DNA of 64,000 bases from Rouxiella aceris. Lineage in GTDB: Bacteria; Pseudomonadota; Gammaproteobacteria; Enterobacterales; Enterobacteriaceae. Positions within the stretch are counted from its first letter, which is position 1. Each line of letters opens with the position of its first letter. The notes under the pieces were generated by a model. It made no database searches and was not told the origin of the DNA. It saw nothing but the letters and a program-made list of their open reading frames with translations. This document shows positions 27,616 to 36,416 of the stretch, in pieces. Both the position numbers and the translations under genes were made by a program. Location of the stretch: contig NZ_JAADJU010000001.1 in NCBI RefSeq assembly GCF_012933545.1, positions 62,001-126,000 of the forward strand. The letters are read 5' to 3'.

Positions 27616-29874
27616 TCAGGCAGCCGATACGTCAACCAGACAACTCATGGCATTGGGACCCTGGGTCAGTCTTGAGGTACCAATATCCAACGTCAGGACA
27701 TTGGGATTACCTGACTGCTCGGTTTCCTGCCATTGCTGACCAAAACCGGGATCAAACCAGGCACCGGTGGACATCAACACCACGCCGCGGGTGATACCGT
27801 CGCTAAAGGAGACCCCGGCCAGACAGCTGCCGCGCGCGTTGCTCACCTTGATGCGGTCGCCGTCCTGCAGACAACGATCGGCAGCATCGAGGGGGTGCAT
27901 ATATAAGGTCTCTTTGCCGGCAGTTTTATTACTTTGCACCAATGGCGTCTGATCCAGCTGACTGTGCAGACGATCTTTCGGCTGAATCGAAATCAGATGC
28001 AGCGGCCACTGTTTCGCCGTCTCGGCCCCCAGCCATTCGACAGGCGGCTGCCATTGCGGATGCGGCGCAAAGTCTTCGTATTGATAATCGGCAATCTTCT
28101 GGCTGAACAACTCGATCTTGCCACTTGGCGTACTGAGCGGATTAACCCGTGGACTCTTGCGGAAAGATTCAAAGAAAACATAATCTTTTTGCGGCGTGGG
28201 CAGTTCGACAAAGCCGCGCTGCCAGAAGGTAGCAAAGTCAGGCCACTCTACGCCGGTCCCTTGCTGCGCCTCACCGCATTGCTTATAGATATGCTGCAGC
28301 CAGCTCGCTTCATCGCGGCCCTGAGTAAAGGTGTCGCGATAACCGAGACGGTCGGCCAGCTCGGCAAAAATATCGTAATCGTTACGCGCCTGATGCTGTG
28401 GAGCGATGGCCTGATGCATGGCCAATACAAAACGGTCACGGGAAGAGCCGCCGATATCATTACGTTCCAGCGAAGTGGTGGCAGGCAATACGATATCAGC
28501 CATCTGCGCCGCCGAGGTCCAGACATTGTCCTGCACGATCACCGTATCGGGACGCTGCCAGCCTTCAACCAGACGGTTCAATTGCTGATGGTGGTGGAAA
28601 GGATTGCCACCCGCCCAGTGCACCAGATGGATATCGGGATAGTTGAGCGTCTCGCCCTGAAATTCATACGGCTGTCCGGGGTTGAGCAGCATATCGCTGA
28701 TCCGCGCCACCGGGATCGACAAACCAGAGGGATTGGGTCCGGTACTGACCGCTGGTCCCGGCGTGTCAAAGCGCGGATTGCCGACGCTGTTCATTGAGCC
28801 ATGACCAAAGGAGAAGCCGCCGCCCGGCAGACCCACCTGTCCCAACATGGCCGACAACGCAATCATCATCCAGTAAGGCTGCTCGCCGCGATGGGCACGC
28901 TGAACCGAATAGGAACAGGTAATAAAACTGCGCACGCCAATCAACTGGTCAGCAAGGCGGGCAATGCGCTCGGCAGGCACGCCGGTAATGGCGCTGGCCC
29001 ACTCAGGAGTTTTGGCAACACCGTCTTTGACACCACGCAAATAGTCGGCCAATTGTGGATAGCCGACACAGTGGCTGGCAAGAAACGCCTGATCATGTGC
29101 TTCCTTACGCTGGATTTCAAAGGCCAGCGCCAACATCAAGGCCGCATCGGTATTGGGACGAATGGGGATCCACTCCGCATTGACAAACGCCGGGCAATCA
29201 TCGCGCATCGGGCTGATATTAATCACCGGCGTGCCTTTTTTGGCCAACTGCTCCAGTGCCGGTTTGAGCGTGTGCTCTACCGCACCGCCGGAGGCAACCT
29301 GGGCATTTTTTAGCGCCAGTCCGCCAAAGGCCAGCAAAATATCACAATGCTCTACCACGCTGGGCCAGGAGGTCACGCGTCCGGTTAACGGCGTAAAGGT
29401 GCCGATCACATAGGGCAGGAAAAACTGCGCCGCCCCCCAGCTATAGTTGCCCTGTTGGTCCACGCCACCACCACCGGCAAAGTAGAAACGCCGCACCAGT
29501 GAGCGCGCATGGTGTAAACGTCCGGCAGAAGACCAGCCGTAAGAGCCGGTAAAAATCCCCGATGCGCCATAACGATCGCGCACCCGGCGATTTTCTTCCG
29601 CCACCAGATCGAGCGCCACATCCCAGTCCACTTCCACAAAATCTTCGCGTCCGCGCAGGGTTCGGTCACTGTTTTCTCGTTTCTGCAGCCAGGAGCGACG
29701 GATTGCCGGTTTACGGATGCGCTTGTCTGAATAGACCAGTTGCGGGATGGAGTCGAGCATTGGCGAGGGATCGGCATCAGCAGAATAAGGCTCACAACGA
29801 ATCAGGCGGCCATCTTCAACAACGGCAGTATAGGCACCCCAATGGGCCAGTTGCGGGTAGCGTTTTATTGACAT
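27616..29874 (-). CDS. BisC/DMSO-reductase-family molybdopterin oxidoreductase
   Basis: 752 residues from MSIKRYPQLAHWGAY; the open frame goes 23 codons further but the shorter start fits the family. No N-terminal iron-sulfur cysteines and no twin-arginine signal, so probably cytoplasmic like biotin/methionine sulfoxide reductase BisC. Y112 and W114 (GSYGW) and S145 (NYSWGAAQ) keep the spacing of Rhodobacter DMSO reductase Tyr114, Trp116 and the Mo-ligand Ser147. Other blocks: MLGQVGLPGGGFSFGHGSMNS, HWAGGNPFHHHQQLN, DIVLPATTSLERNDIGG and PLSTPSGKIELFSQKIADY. A reductase of S-oxides or N-oxides using bis-MGD; substrate unknown. Inserted between omrB and galR. Confidence 0.88.
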   Translation of the reverse strand: MSIKRYPQLAHWGAYTAVVEDGRLIRCEPYSADADPSPMLDSIPQLVYSDKRIRKPAIRRSWLQKRENSDRTLRGREDFVEVDWDVALDLVAEENRRVRDRYGASGIFTGSYGWSSAGRLHHARSLVRRFYFAGGGGVDQQGNYSWGAAQFFLPYVIGTFTPLTGRVTSWPSVVEHCDILLAFGGLALKNAQVASGGAVEHTLKPALEQLAKKGTPVINISPMRDDCPAFVNAEWIPIRPNTDAALMLALAFEIQRKEAHDQAFLASHCVGYPQLADYLRGVKDGVAKTPEWASAITGVPAERIARLADQLIGVRSFITCSYSVQRAHRGEQPYWMMIALSAMLGQVGLPGGGFSFGHGSMNSVGNPRFDTPGPAVSTGPNPSGLSIPVARISDMLLNPGQPYEFQGETLNYPDIHLVHWAGGNPFHHHQQLNRLVEGWQRPDTVIVQDNVWTSAAQMADIVLPATTSLERNDIGGSSRDRFVLAMHQAIAPQHQARNDYDIFAELADRLGYRDTFTQGRDEASWLQHIYKQCGEAQQGTGVEWPDFATFWQRGFVELPTPQKDYVFFESFRKSPRVNPLSTPSGKIELFSQKIADYQYEDFAPHPQWQPPVEWLGAETAKQWPLHLISIQPKDRLHSQLDQTPLVQSNKTAGKETLYMHPLDAADRCLQDGDRIKVSNARGSCLAGVSFSDGITRGVVLMSTGAWFDPGFGQQWQETEQSGNPNVLTLDIGTSRLTQGPNAMSCLVDVSAA

Positions 29875-30230
29875 GAGTCTCTCTGTGCAGGTGTTTTCAA
29901 TAAAAAAGCCTGCCGCCCCTGGCCATGCCGGAGCGACAATCATTATGAGCCATAAAATAGCATCCTCAGTCGCGCAGACTCAAAGCACAAATTGAGATAA
30001 AGCAAACGAATCCGACGCTATAGCGCCAAAGGGGAGGCGATTGGCAGCACAATACGGCGGCCATCTTGCTTATCAGCCTGGCGGGTATTTTGCTGATTAG
30101 CGCCACTTCCCTTTAAAACACTTAATTTACTGACAACGGATAGGTATTATTCGCCGTTTTCTGGCCGTTGCTTTGCAAAGTTGCGATCGCCATCCCTTGC
30201 GGCTGGCGGCATTTTCCGCAAGACTGACCG
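29875..30230. other. Intergenic gap between the molybdoenzyme and galR
   Basis: Divergent promoter region of about 390 bases including the galR leader. I see no RNA gene or strong promoter motif; a weak AGAGAGA ribosome binding site precedes the molybdoenzyme start. The only clear site is the GalR operator at 30231. Confidence 0.5.
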
Positions 30231-30246
30231 GTGTAAACGCTTACCC
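30231..30246 (+). promoter_or_regulatory. GalR/GalS operator upstream of galR
   Basis: GTGTAAACGCTTACCC matches the gal operator palindrome GTGKAANCGNTTNCAC at all but one specified base and lies 21 bases before the galR start, indicating autoregulation. Confidence 0.8.
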
Positions 30247-30267
30247 TCAATACGTTGGATACTGATT

Positions 30268-31272
30268 ATGGCTACGATTAAGGATGTCGCAAGACTGGCG
30301 GGTGTTTCTGTGGCAACAGTTTCACGCGTGATTAACCACTCCCCTAAAGCCAGCGAAAGCTCGCGCGATGCCGTGCTGAGCGCGATGCAACATCTGCAAT
30401 ATCATCCTAATGCCAACGCCCGCGCACTGGCGCAGCAGGCAACGGAAACACTAGGGCTGATTGTTGCCGACGTTTCCGACCCCTTTTTTGGTGCCATGGT
30501 GAAAGCCGTTGAGCAAGTGGCCTATGCCACCGGAAATTTTCTGCTAATTGGTAACGGTTACCATAATGTGGAGAAAGAGCGGCAGGCTATCGAACAATTG
30601 ATCCGCCATCGCTGTGCGGCGCTGGTGGTGCATGCCAAAATGCTGCCGGAAGATGAATTAAGCAGTCTGATGCAACAGATCCCCGGTATGGTGTTGATCA
30701 ACCGGACACTGCCCGAGTTTGCCCACCGCTGCGTAGCGCTGGATGACCGTTATGGTGCCTGGCTGGCGACGCGCCACCTGATTCAATCCGGCCACCAGCG
30801 CATTGCTATTCTCTGCTCCAATCATGATATCTCCGACGCCCGCGATCGCCTGCAAGGCTACCTGGATGCACTGAGCGAACACGGTATTGCGGTTGACGAG
30901 CGTTTGATTATTGCCGCCGAACCCGACGAAATTGGCGGCGAGCAGGCGATTACCGAGCTATTGGGCCACGGCAAAAACTTTACGGCGGTGACCTGCTATA
31001 ACGATTCGATGGCCGCAGGCGCGCTGTCGGTGCTTAGCGATAACGGTATTGATGTGCCGGGAGATATCTCGTTGGTGGGCTTTGATGATGTGTTGATTTC
31101 GCGCTATCTGCGCCCGCGATTGACCACCATTCGCTATCCGGTGGTGGCCATGGCCACCCAGGCCGCCCAGTTGGCACTGGCCTTGGCAAAGGGGCAACAG
31201 CTACCAGAGACCACCAATATGTTTAGCCCAACGCTGGTACGTCGTCATTCGGTCAGTAATCTGGGTCACTAA
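30268..31272 (+). CDS. galR: Galactose operon repressor GalR
   Basis: LacI-family repressor of galactose transport and catabolism, released by D-galactose. 334 residues from the family start MATIKDVARLAGVSVATVSRVIN, which is the helix-turn-helix; upstream in-frame codons are leader. The sugar-binding core is nearly colinear with E. coli GalR (VSDPFFGAMVKAVEQVAYATGNFLLIGNGYHN, FTAVTCYNDSMAAGALSVL, VGFDDVLISRYLRPRLTTIRYP, FSPTLVRRHSVS). The E. coli C-terminal tail of about nine residues is missing and the stop codon lies inside the first unit of the 126-bp repeat array. Confidence 0.96.
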   Translation: MATIKDVARLAGVSVATVSRVINHSPKASESSRDAVLSAMQHLQYHPNANARALAQQATETLGLIVADVSDPFFGAMVKAVEQVAYATGNFLLIGNGYHNVEKERQAIEQLIRHRCAALVVHAKMLPEDELSSLMQQIPGMVLINRTLPEFAHRCVALDDRYGAWLATRHLIQSGHQRIAILCSNHDISDARDRLQGYLDALSEHGIAVDERLIIAAEPDEIGGEQAITELLGHGKNFTAVTCYNDSMAAGALSVLSDNGIDVPGDISLVGFDDVLISRYLRPRLTTIRYPVVAMATQAAQLALALAKGQQLPETTNMFSPTLVRRHSVSNLGH

Positions 31273-31706
31273 GTGATTCCGCTGAGCGAAGACAGCCAAC
31301 GCCGCCACGGCGTCAAGAACGCAGGGTGTCCCGCCCAAAGCCATTGGCGTTGTGGCAAGGCGGCAACTGAATGAATCCCGATGAGCTTAGACCGCTAAGT
31401 GATTCGGGTGAGTGAAGGCAGCCAACGCCGTCACGGCGTCAAGAACGCAGGATGTCCCACCCAAAGCCATTGGCGTTGTGGCAAGGCGGCAACTGAATGA
31501 ATCCCGATGAGCTTAGACCGCTAAGTGATTCGGGTGAGTGAAGGCAGCCAACGCCGCCACGGCGTCAAGAACGCAGGGTGTCCCACCCAAAGCCATTGGC
31601 GTTGTGGCAAGGCGGCAACTGAATGAATCCCGATGAGCTTAGACCACTAAGTGATTCGGGTGAGTGAAGGCAGCCAACGCCGCCACGGCGTCAAGGGCGC
31701 AGGGTG
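31269..31706. repeat. Tandem array of 126-bp intergenic repeats (3.5 units)
   Basis: Units begin with CTAAGTGATTC at 31269, 31395, 31521 and 31647, an exact 126-base period; the fourth is cut at about 60 bases. Each contains GCAGCCAACGCC, then TGTCCCACCCAAAGCCATTGG, GGCGTTGTGGCAAGGCGG and TGAATGAATCCCGATGAGC, so its ends can pair into a long imperfect hairpin. The array starts on the galR stop codon and runs into the last codons of the GNAT gene. Not a CRISPR: no spacers. The GTGATTCGGGTGAG core resembles repeats known to me from Serratia/Pectobacterium-type genomes, but I cannot search. Confidence 0.92.
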
Positions 31707-32149
31707 CGGTGATAGAGCCGTACCTCCTTGTCCGGATACTCCACTCCCTCCCCAATATACCGCCAGCCATGCTGTTCGTAGTAGCCAGAGAAGGTTGCCC
31801 ATAAATAGAGCTCATGAAAGCCTGCTGACTGACTGTATTGGCTAACGAAATGCTGCAGCTGTCTGCCCAAACCGCGCGACCGCCAGGCTTTATCGACATA
31901 GAGCGCGGCCAGCCAGGGCGTCAGATCCTGGCGGCTGATCAAATCACAACGCCAGAGCCCGACGGTGCCAACGATTTTTTCTTTCTCCAGCGCGATAAAT
32001 GTCAGCGGTAAATCGGCGGTGGACAGGCTGCTGTCGACCACGCTGGCAAAAAATGCCCGGCTATTGTCGCTGCCAAACGCCTGCCACAACCAGTCAATTA
32101 CCTGCTGGCGGTGCTGTGGAAAGTCGCGCAAATTTTCAATAGTGATCAT
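31691..32149 (-). CDS. GNAT-family N-acetyltransferase
   Basis: 152 residues from MITIENLRDF, starting five bases after the stop of the GntR gene; the longer open frame would overlap that gene. The acetyl-CoA motif A is WRSRGLGRQLQHFV (R/Q-x-x-G-x-G), preceded by strand LAALYVDKA, and the C-terminal motif B is YLWATFSGYYEQHGW. Substrate unknown. It is the last gene of the beta-glucoside PTS operon direction, and its final codons CTGCGCCCT-TGA coincide with the repeat array, so the 3' end may have been reshaped by the repeat. Confidence 0.82.
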   Translation of the reverse strand: MITIENLRDFPQHRQQVIDWLWQAFGSDNSRAFFASVVDSSLSTADLPLTFIALEKEKIVGTVGLWRCDLISRQDLTPWLAALYVDKAWRSRGLGRQLQHFVSQYSQSAGFHELYLWATFSGYYEQHGWRYIGEGVEYPDKEVRLYHRTLRP

Positions 32150-32153
32150 GGCG

Positions 32154-32927
32154 TTATACCAACTTGCCCTGAAAAATAGGTACCGACTCAAACAGGTAGC
32201 CGTCAAACTCGGGGGCATCGACGTCGGAGAGTTCCATCAGGGTATTTTTGACATTTTCCATATGCTGCCACATGGCCTGGTAAGATCCCATCACATCGCG
32301 GCGGCGCAGGGCGGCGAGGATATTCTGGTGATCGGCAAGCCACTTTAAGCGGTAACCCCGGGTGGCAATATGGCTGTGCAGCTGTTTCCACAACGGACTC
32401 GAGTCACGATGCATCCAGATATTATTGACCGAATCGAGCAACATCTGGTTTTGTGTCGCCCCGGCAATCAGCAGATGAAACAGCTTATCGTTGTCGCCGC
32501 TTTCATCGTTGGCCACAATGGCGCTTTGCTCTTGCTCCAGCGTGCGGCGCATATTTTCAATATCGTTTTTGGTGGCCATTTTGGCTGCAAAAGCAGCGAT
32601 ATTGCTTTCAAGCAACTGGCGCGCCTGCAGGATTTCAAACGGGCCGATCTGCCCCTGATACAGCGACTCGTCTTGCCCCTCTTCCGCCGAGGGAATGCGC
32701 ACCACATAAACACCCGACCCCTGACGAATATCGACAATGCCTTCCAGCTCAAGCATCAGCAGCGCTTCACGAACGATAGTGCGGCTTACACCGTAGGTTT
32801 CAGCCATATTCCTTTCTGGCGGCAGACGGGTAGCCATTGCGAAATGTCCCTGTTTGATTTTCTCACGCAGGTCATGCCCTATTTCCTGATATTGTTTTTT
32901 TTCCTGGGAAACGACGGCCTTATCCAC
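32154..32927 (-). CDS. GntR/FadR-family regulator, UxuR/ExuR-like
   Basis: 257 residues. Winged helix LPPERNMAETYGVSRTIVREALLMLELEGIVDIRQGSGVYVV at about 35-75, then an FCD effector domain (GPFEILQARQLLESNIAAFAA, DNDKLFHLLIAGATQNQML, LWKQLHSHI, WLADHQNILAALRRRD). The whole is colinear with E. coli UxuR/ExuR, which bind ATTGGTATACCAAT. Matching palindromes occur between the divergent PTS genes at 36295-36405, so I infer it controls this beta-glucoside PTS rather than hexuronate genes. It lies downstream of IIB in the same orientation. Confidence 0.88.
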   Translation of the reverse strand: MDKAVVSQEKKQYQEIGHDLREKIKQGHFAMATRLPPERNMAETYGVSRTIVREALLMLELEGIVDIRQGSGVYVVRIPSAEEGQDESLYQGQIGPFEILQARQLLESNIAAFAAKMATKNDIENMRRTLEQEQSAIVANDESGDNDKLFHLLIAGATQNQMLLDSVNNIWMHRDSSPLWKQLHSHIATRGYRLKWLADHQNILAALRRRDVMGSYQAMWQHMENVKNTLMELSDVDAPEFDGYLFESVPIFQGKLV

Positions 32928-33011
32928 TTTGTCACCTTAACAGCGGCAGCAACCGCAAAATATGTCCCGTGAAAAGAGGACGTGCGCCAGGCAAGCCCTC
33001 CTCGTTACGGC

Positions 33012-33329
33012 CTAGTCTACCAAACCCAGCGCCTGATCGAGTACCTTTGCGCCATTTAAGGTGCCATAGGCTACAGAATCAATCACCGCGATGGGGATCT
33101 GGTAATGATCGGTCAGTTTTTTATTCTCGGTCAGTTTAAAACGTACCTGCGGCCCAAGTAATACGGCGATAACCTCTGCGCCATAGGCCTCCAGTTCATC
33201 GCGCAGGTTTTGTTCGGCAATGGCATAAATTTTATATTCCAAACCGCGGGCCGCCGCCTCTTTTTCCATTTTGGTAACCACCAGGGAAGTCGACATACCG
33301 GCGGAACAGGCTAATACAATGCGTTTCAT
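33012..33329 (-). CDS. PTS Lac-family IIB component (cellobiose/chitobiose type)
   Basis: 105 residues. The phosphocysteine is C8 in MKRIVLACSAGMSTSLVVTKM, the P-loop-like start of IIB proteins such as ChbB. Accepts phosphate from IIA and passes it to the incoming beta-glucoside in IIC. It follows the GH1 gene by 14 bases and precedes the GntR gene. Confidence 0.93.
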   Translation of the reverse strand: MKRIVLACSAGMSTSLVVTKMEKEAAARGLEYKIYAIAEQNLRDELEAYGAEVIAVLLGPQVRFKLTENKKLTDHYQIPIAVIDSVAYGTLNGAKVLDQALGLVD

Positions 33330-33343
33330 GCAATCTCTCCGGG

Positions 33344-34780
33344 TTATTTATCTTCGTCGTCGAGGGTTAATGCCAGGCGACGTGTGGTGGCCAGGGTATT
33401 AAACCAATGGGATGATTTTTTCTGGCGACGCTGCAAGCTGTTTTCTAAATCTATTTCGATTAATCCGTAACGGTTTTTAAAGGCATTCATCGGGGAAACA
33501 TTATCGGTAAAGGCCCACAGCATATACCCCTGGCAATTGGCACCGTCCTCGCGGGCTTTTAACGCCCAGTAAATATGTTCGGCGATAAATTCAATACGAT
33601 AATCATCCTGAATTTCGCCATTTTCGGCGCTGCGAAAACGGCCTTCGTCTTCTATGCCCATACCATTCTCAGAGATAAACCAGGGGATATTGCCGTATTC
33701 GCTTTTTATGCGCATCGCCATATCGTAAACAATTTTTGGATAGATCTCCCAGCCGCGAGACTTGTTCATACGACGGCCAGGCAGTTCGAAATGTTCGTAA
33801 TAACACGCAGGATGGAAAGGCGTGTTTTTATTCCATTGGTGACTCGGCGCTTTTACCCGATGCGGGTAATAAAGATTAATGCCCACCTCATCGACGGTAT
33901 TGTCACGGATCAGCGCCAGCTCTTCTTCGTTACAGGCAAAGTCCACCTGATGTTTGGCCAGTAAATCGAGTAACTCGTGCGGATACTCTCCCTTGATTAA
34001 GGGGTCGAGAAACACGCGGTTATAAAACAGATCGTAAAGATGGGCGGCCTGTAGGTCATGGGGCGCACTGGAACGTGGATAGGTGACTTCCGGGTTAAGG
34101 ATCACGCCAATGCTGCCATTGCGGGAATAACCCCGCTGACGAAACAGCGCCACGACCTTTGCCGTCGCCAGAACTTTATAATGATTCCACTGCATCCACT
34201 TGCCGGTATTTTGTTCGTAGGGCCAGCGCAGAGCATCCAGATAAACGCGGGTCTGCACCACAATCGGCTCGTTAAAACTAAACCAGCGGGTCACCTTGCC
34301 GGCAAAACGCGCGAAGGCTTTTTCAGCATAGAGAACAAACAGCTCAACGACTTTTTTGGAACTCCAGCCATCATATTTTTCAAGCAGATAAGCGGGCAGC
34401 TCATAGTGTTCCAGACAGAGCATCGGCTCAATGCCCTGGCGATGTAGCTCGTCAATCACTGCATCAAGATAACTGGCGTACTCCTCATCGACGGTGGCAT
34501 TTTCATAATCAAGCAAAAAACGAGACCAGTTAATCGACGTGCGAAAATGCGTCAGACCACTGGCTTTCATCAGGGCAATATCTTCTTGATAACGGTGGAT
34601 AAAATCGGTGGCCTTCGCAGGCCCGTAACCGTTATGCCAGACATGGCGATCGTGTTTATACCACAGGTCGAGATAGGAATCCTGACCCGCTTTTTTCCCA
34701 CTCCAGCCTTCTGTCTGCCAGGCGGAAGCCGCCGCCCCAAGGATAAAATCTTGCGGAATTGCGAGAGAAACCTTGCTCAT
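33344..34780 (-). CDS. GH1 6-phospho-beta-glucosidase
   Basis: 478 residues, glycoside hydrolase family 1. The acid/base glutamate is E171 in FSFNEP and the nucleophile is E371 in FISENGMG; start motif FILGAAASAWQTEGW. Hydrolyses 6-phospho-beta-glucosides brought in by the linked PTS to glucose-6-phosphate and aglycone or glucose. It is placed between IIC and IIB, 20 and 14 bases from them. Exact sugar not determinable from sequence. Confidence 0.92.
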   Translation of the reverse strand: MSKVSLAIPQDFILGAAASAWQTEGWSGKKAGQDSYLDLWYKHDRHVWHNGYGPAKATDFIHRYQEDIALMKASGLTHFRTSINWSRFLLDYENATVDEEYASYLDAVIDELHRQGIEPMLCLEHYELPAYLLEKYDGWSSKKVVELFVLYAEKAFARFAGKVTRWFSFNEPIVVQTRVYLDALRWPYEQNTGKWMQWNHYKVLATAKVVALFRQRGYSRNGSIGVILNPEVTYPRSSAPHDLQAAHLYDLFYNRVFLDPLIKGEYPHELLDLLAKHQVDFACNEEELALIRDNTVDEVGINLYYPHRVKAPSHQWNKNTPFHPACYYEHFELPGRRMNKSRGWEIYPKIVYDMAMRIKSEYGNIPWFISENGMGIEDEGRFRSAENGEIQDDYRIEFIAEHIYWALKAREDGANCQGYMLWAFTDNVSPMNAFKNRYGLIEIDLENSLQRRQKKSSHWFNTLATTRRLALTLDDEDK

Positions 34781-34800
34781 GACTTACCTCTTTTTAGGAT

Positions 34801-36147
34801 TCAGATCGGACGCTGTACCGCCGCAGATGACTCCTGCCTGGCTTCTTTCTGCGCCTGTTCGGCACGACGAGAGGCCACTTTGACAAATGGCAGGTAAATG
34901 GTTGTGGCTACGGCAATACACAGCAGTTGCGTCACCACCGCGCCCATGGAACCGGCGGTGGAGAGCCAGGCATTGATCACCGGTGGCGTGGTCCAGGGCA
35001 CCATCACCACCGCGCGCCCGGCAAAACCGAGGCTGGTGGCGAAATAGCCGATAGTGCCGGTGATCAGCGGGGTAATGATAAAGGGAATGGCAAGGATCGG
35101 GTTGAGCATGATCGGCATACCAAAAATCACCGGCTCATTGATATTAAAGAAGCTTGGCCCGAGTGAAAGCTTGGCAATCTCTTTCATCTCTTTACGCCGC
35201 GTGGCCACTAGCACCGCCAGCAACAGCCCTATGGTGCAACCGGAACCGCCAATGCTCATATAGACGTCCCAGAACGGCATGGTAATAATATTGGGGATCT
35301 CTTTGCCCTGCTCAAAGGCGGTCATATTGACCATAATCGCCCCCAGCAGCAGAGGTTCGCGGATCGGTTTAATCATCTGGTTGCCGTGAATGCCAATCAC
35401 CCAGAACAGCTGCGCCACGAACATCAGCAGCAGGATCCCCGGCAAACTTTGCATCACCGACTCCAGCGGACGCTGGATCACCTGATAGACCGCATCGTAG
35501 AGATAGATACCGGTTAGCTGATGAAAGACAAAGCCAAAGGTAGCCACCACCACAACGGTAATAATCGCCGGGATTAGCGCGGAAAAGGAGGCTGAGACAT
35601 TAGGCGGCACACTTTCCGGCATTTTTATACGCAGGCGGTCAAAGGATTCGAGTTTGCAATAAATCTCCACCGACAAAATGGCAATAAACATGCCCAGAAA
35701 CAGACTTTTGGTATCTGAGAACTGTTTGGCCAGTACGTCTTTGACCTCCTGCATCTGACCATTCACCATCATATCCAGCGTGGTCGGCGTTACGGCAATA
35801 AAGCAGATCACCGCCAACAGACCGGGAAATAACGAGCGAGAACCATTAATTTTCCCCAGTTCAATACCAATTAAAAATACCGCACCGATAGTCAGAAAAC
35901 TCAGCGTGGCATAATTAATGCTGGTCATAATCGGCTTCAGGCTGGCAAGAAAGGCAAACCACTCAAAATGCGCCAGACCATTTTTCGGATCCATCACCAT
36001 ATTGGAAATAAGCACCGAGAATGCGCCAACAATAATAACCGGCATCAAGGTTATAAAAGCGGCCTTAATAGCCATTATATAACGCAGGCTGTTAAAGGTA
36101 TTAGCAAAGCCCCCGAGGGAATCGATCAAACGGTCTTTAAAGGACAT
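34801..36147 (-). CDS. PTS Lac-family IIC permease (cellobiose/chitobiose type)
   Basis: 448 residues with about ten membrane segments. N terminus MSFKDRLIDSLGGFANTFNSLRYIMAIKAAFITLMP and the sugar-binding signature FFNINEPVIFGMPIMLNP are typical of ChbC/CelB. It heads the - strand operon IIC-GH1-IIB-GntR-GNAT and is divergent from IIA across a 257-base regulatory gap. Confidence 0.93.
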   Translation of the reverse strand: MSFKDRLIDSLGGFANTFNSLRYIMAIKAAFITLMPVIIVGAFSVLISNMVMDPKNGLAHFEWFAFLASLKPIMTSINYATLSFLTIGAVFLIGIELGKINGSRSLFPGLLAVICFIAVTPTTLDMMVNGQMQEVKDVLAKQFSDTKSLFLGMFIAILSVEIYCKLESFDRLRIKMPESVPPNVSASFSALIPAIITVVVVATFGFVFHQLTGIYLYDAVYQVIQRPLESVMQSLPGILLLMFVAQLFWVIGIHGNQMIKPIREPLLLGAIMVNMTAFEQGKEIPNIITMPFWDVYMSIGGSGCTIGLLLAVLVATRRKEMKEIAKLSLGPSFFNINEPVIFGMPIMLNPILAIPFIITPLITGTIGYFATSLGFAGRAVVMVPWTTPPVINAWLSTAGSMGAVVTQLLCIAVATTIYLPFVKVASRRAEQAQKEARQESSAAVQRPI

Positions 36148-36294
36148 GACAGCACCTCTGTTTATAGCATCATTATGTTGTCTCGTGCGCCATACGGCTG
36201 CCGAAACAAGATGTTATGGATCTAGCTGGTCTGATGTAGGGTTAACGTCCATGCATGATGCCTCCTTTTGCCAGAAAAATTTATTAACCAATCA

Positions 36295-36309
36295 TCTGGC
36301 ATACCAAAA
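36295..36309. promoter_or_regulatory. UxuR/ExuR-type operator 1
   Basis: TCTGGCATACCAAAA, half of the TTGGTATACCAA-type palindrome, in the divergent IIC/IIA gap. Confidence 0.5.
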
Positions 36310-36333
36310 AATAGCCTGATTTGGCTTATTTTC

Positions 36334-36349
36334 TGTGATCTTATTCTCA
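36334..36349 (+). promoter_or_regulatory. CRP-binding site in the PTS divergent gap
   Basis: TGTGATCTTATTCTCA matches the CRP consensus TGTGA-N6-TCACA with one mismatch, placed between operator 1 and operator 2; consistent with catabolite control of both arms. Confidence 0.55.
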
Positions 36350-36356
36350 GAAGCGA

Positions 36357-36374
36357 ATATTGGAATTCCAATAT
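36357..36374. promoter_or_regulatory. UxuR/ExuR-type operator 2, perfect palindrome
   Basis: ATATTGGAATTCCAATAT is an 18-base perfect palindrome with the ATTGG/CCAAT arms of the UxuR/ExuR operator; it differs only in the centre (AATT for TATA). Confidence 0.7.
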
Positions 36375-36389
36375 AGTGAGTTACACCAA

Positions 36390-36405
36390 TTTTGGTATGC
36401 CAATA
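36390..36405. promoter_or_regulatory. UxuR/ExuR-type operator 3
   Basis: TTTTGGTATGCCAATA, core TTGGTATGCCAA at 36392-36403, one base from the consensus core TTGGTATACCAA. It ends 12 bases before the proposed IIA start, a position suited to repression. Confidence 0.7.
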
Positions 36406-36416
36406 TGGATTTCGCG

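Noticed and set aside
28248-28797. Long + strand open frame opposite the molybdoenzyme
   Set aside because: Antisense shadow of a well-supported BisC-family gene; no ribosome binding site or domain.
31269-31706. Possible CRISPR array behind galR
   Set aside because: Units are 126 bases and directly abutting with no variable spacers, and no cas genes are present.
36360-36416. Upstream starts for PTS IIA at 36360 or 36405
   Set aside because: They would place the start inside operator palindromes, add residues absent from the family, and lack a ribosome binding site.
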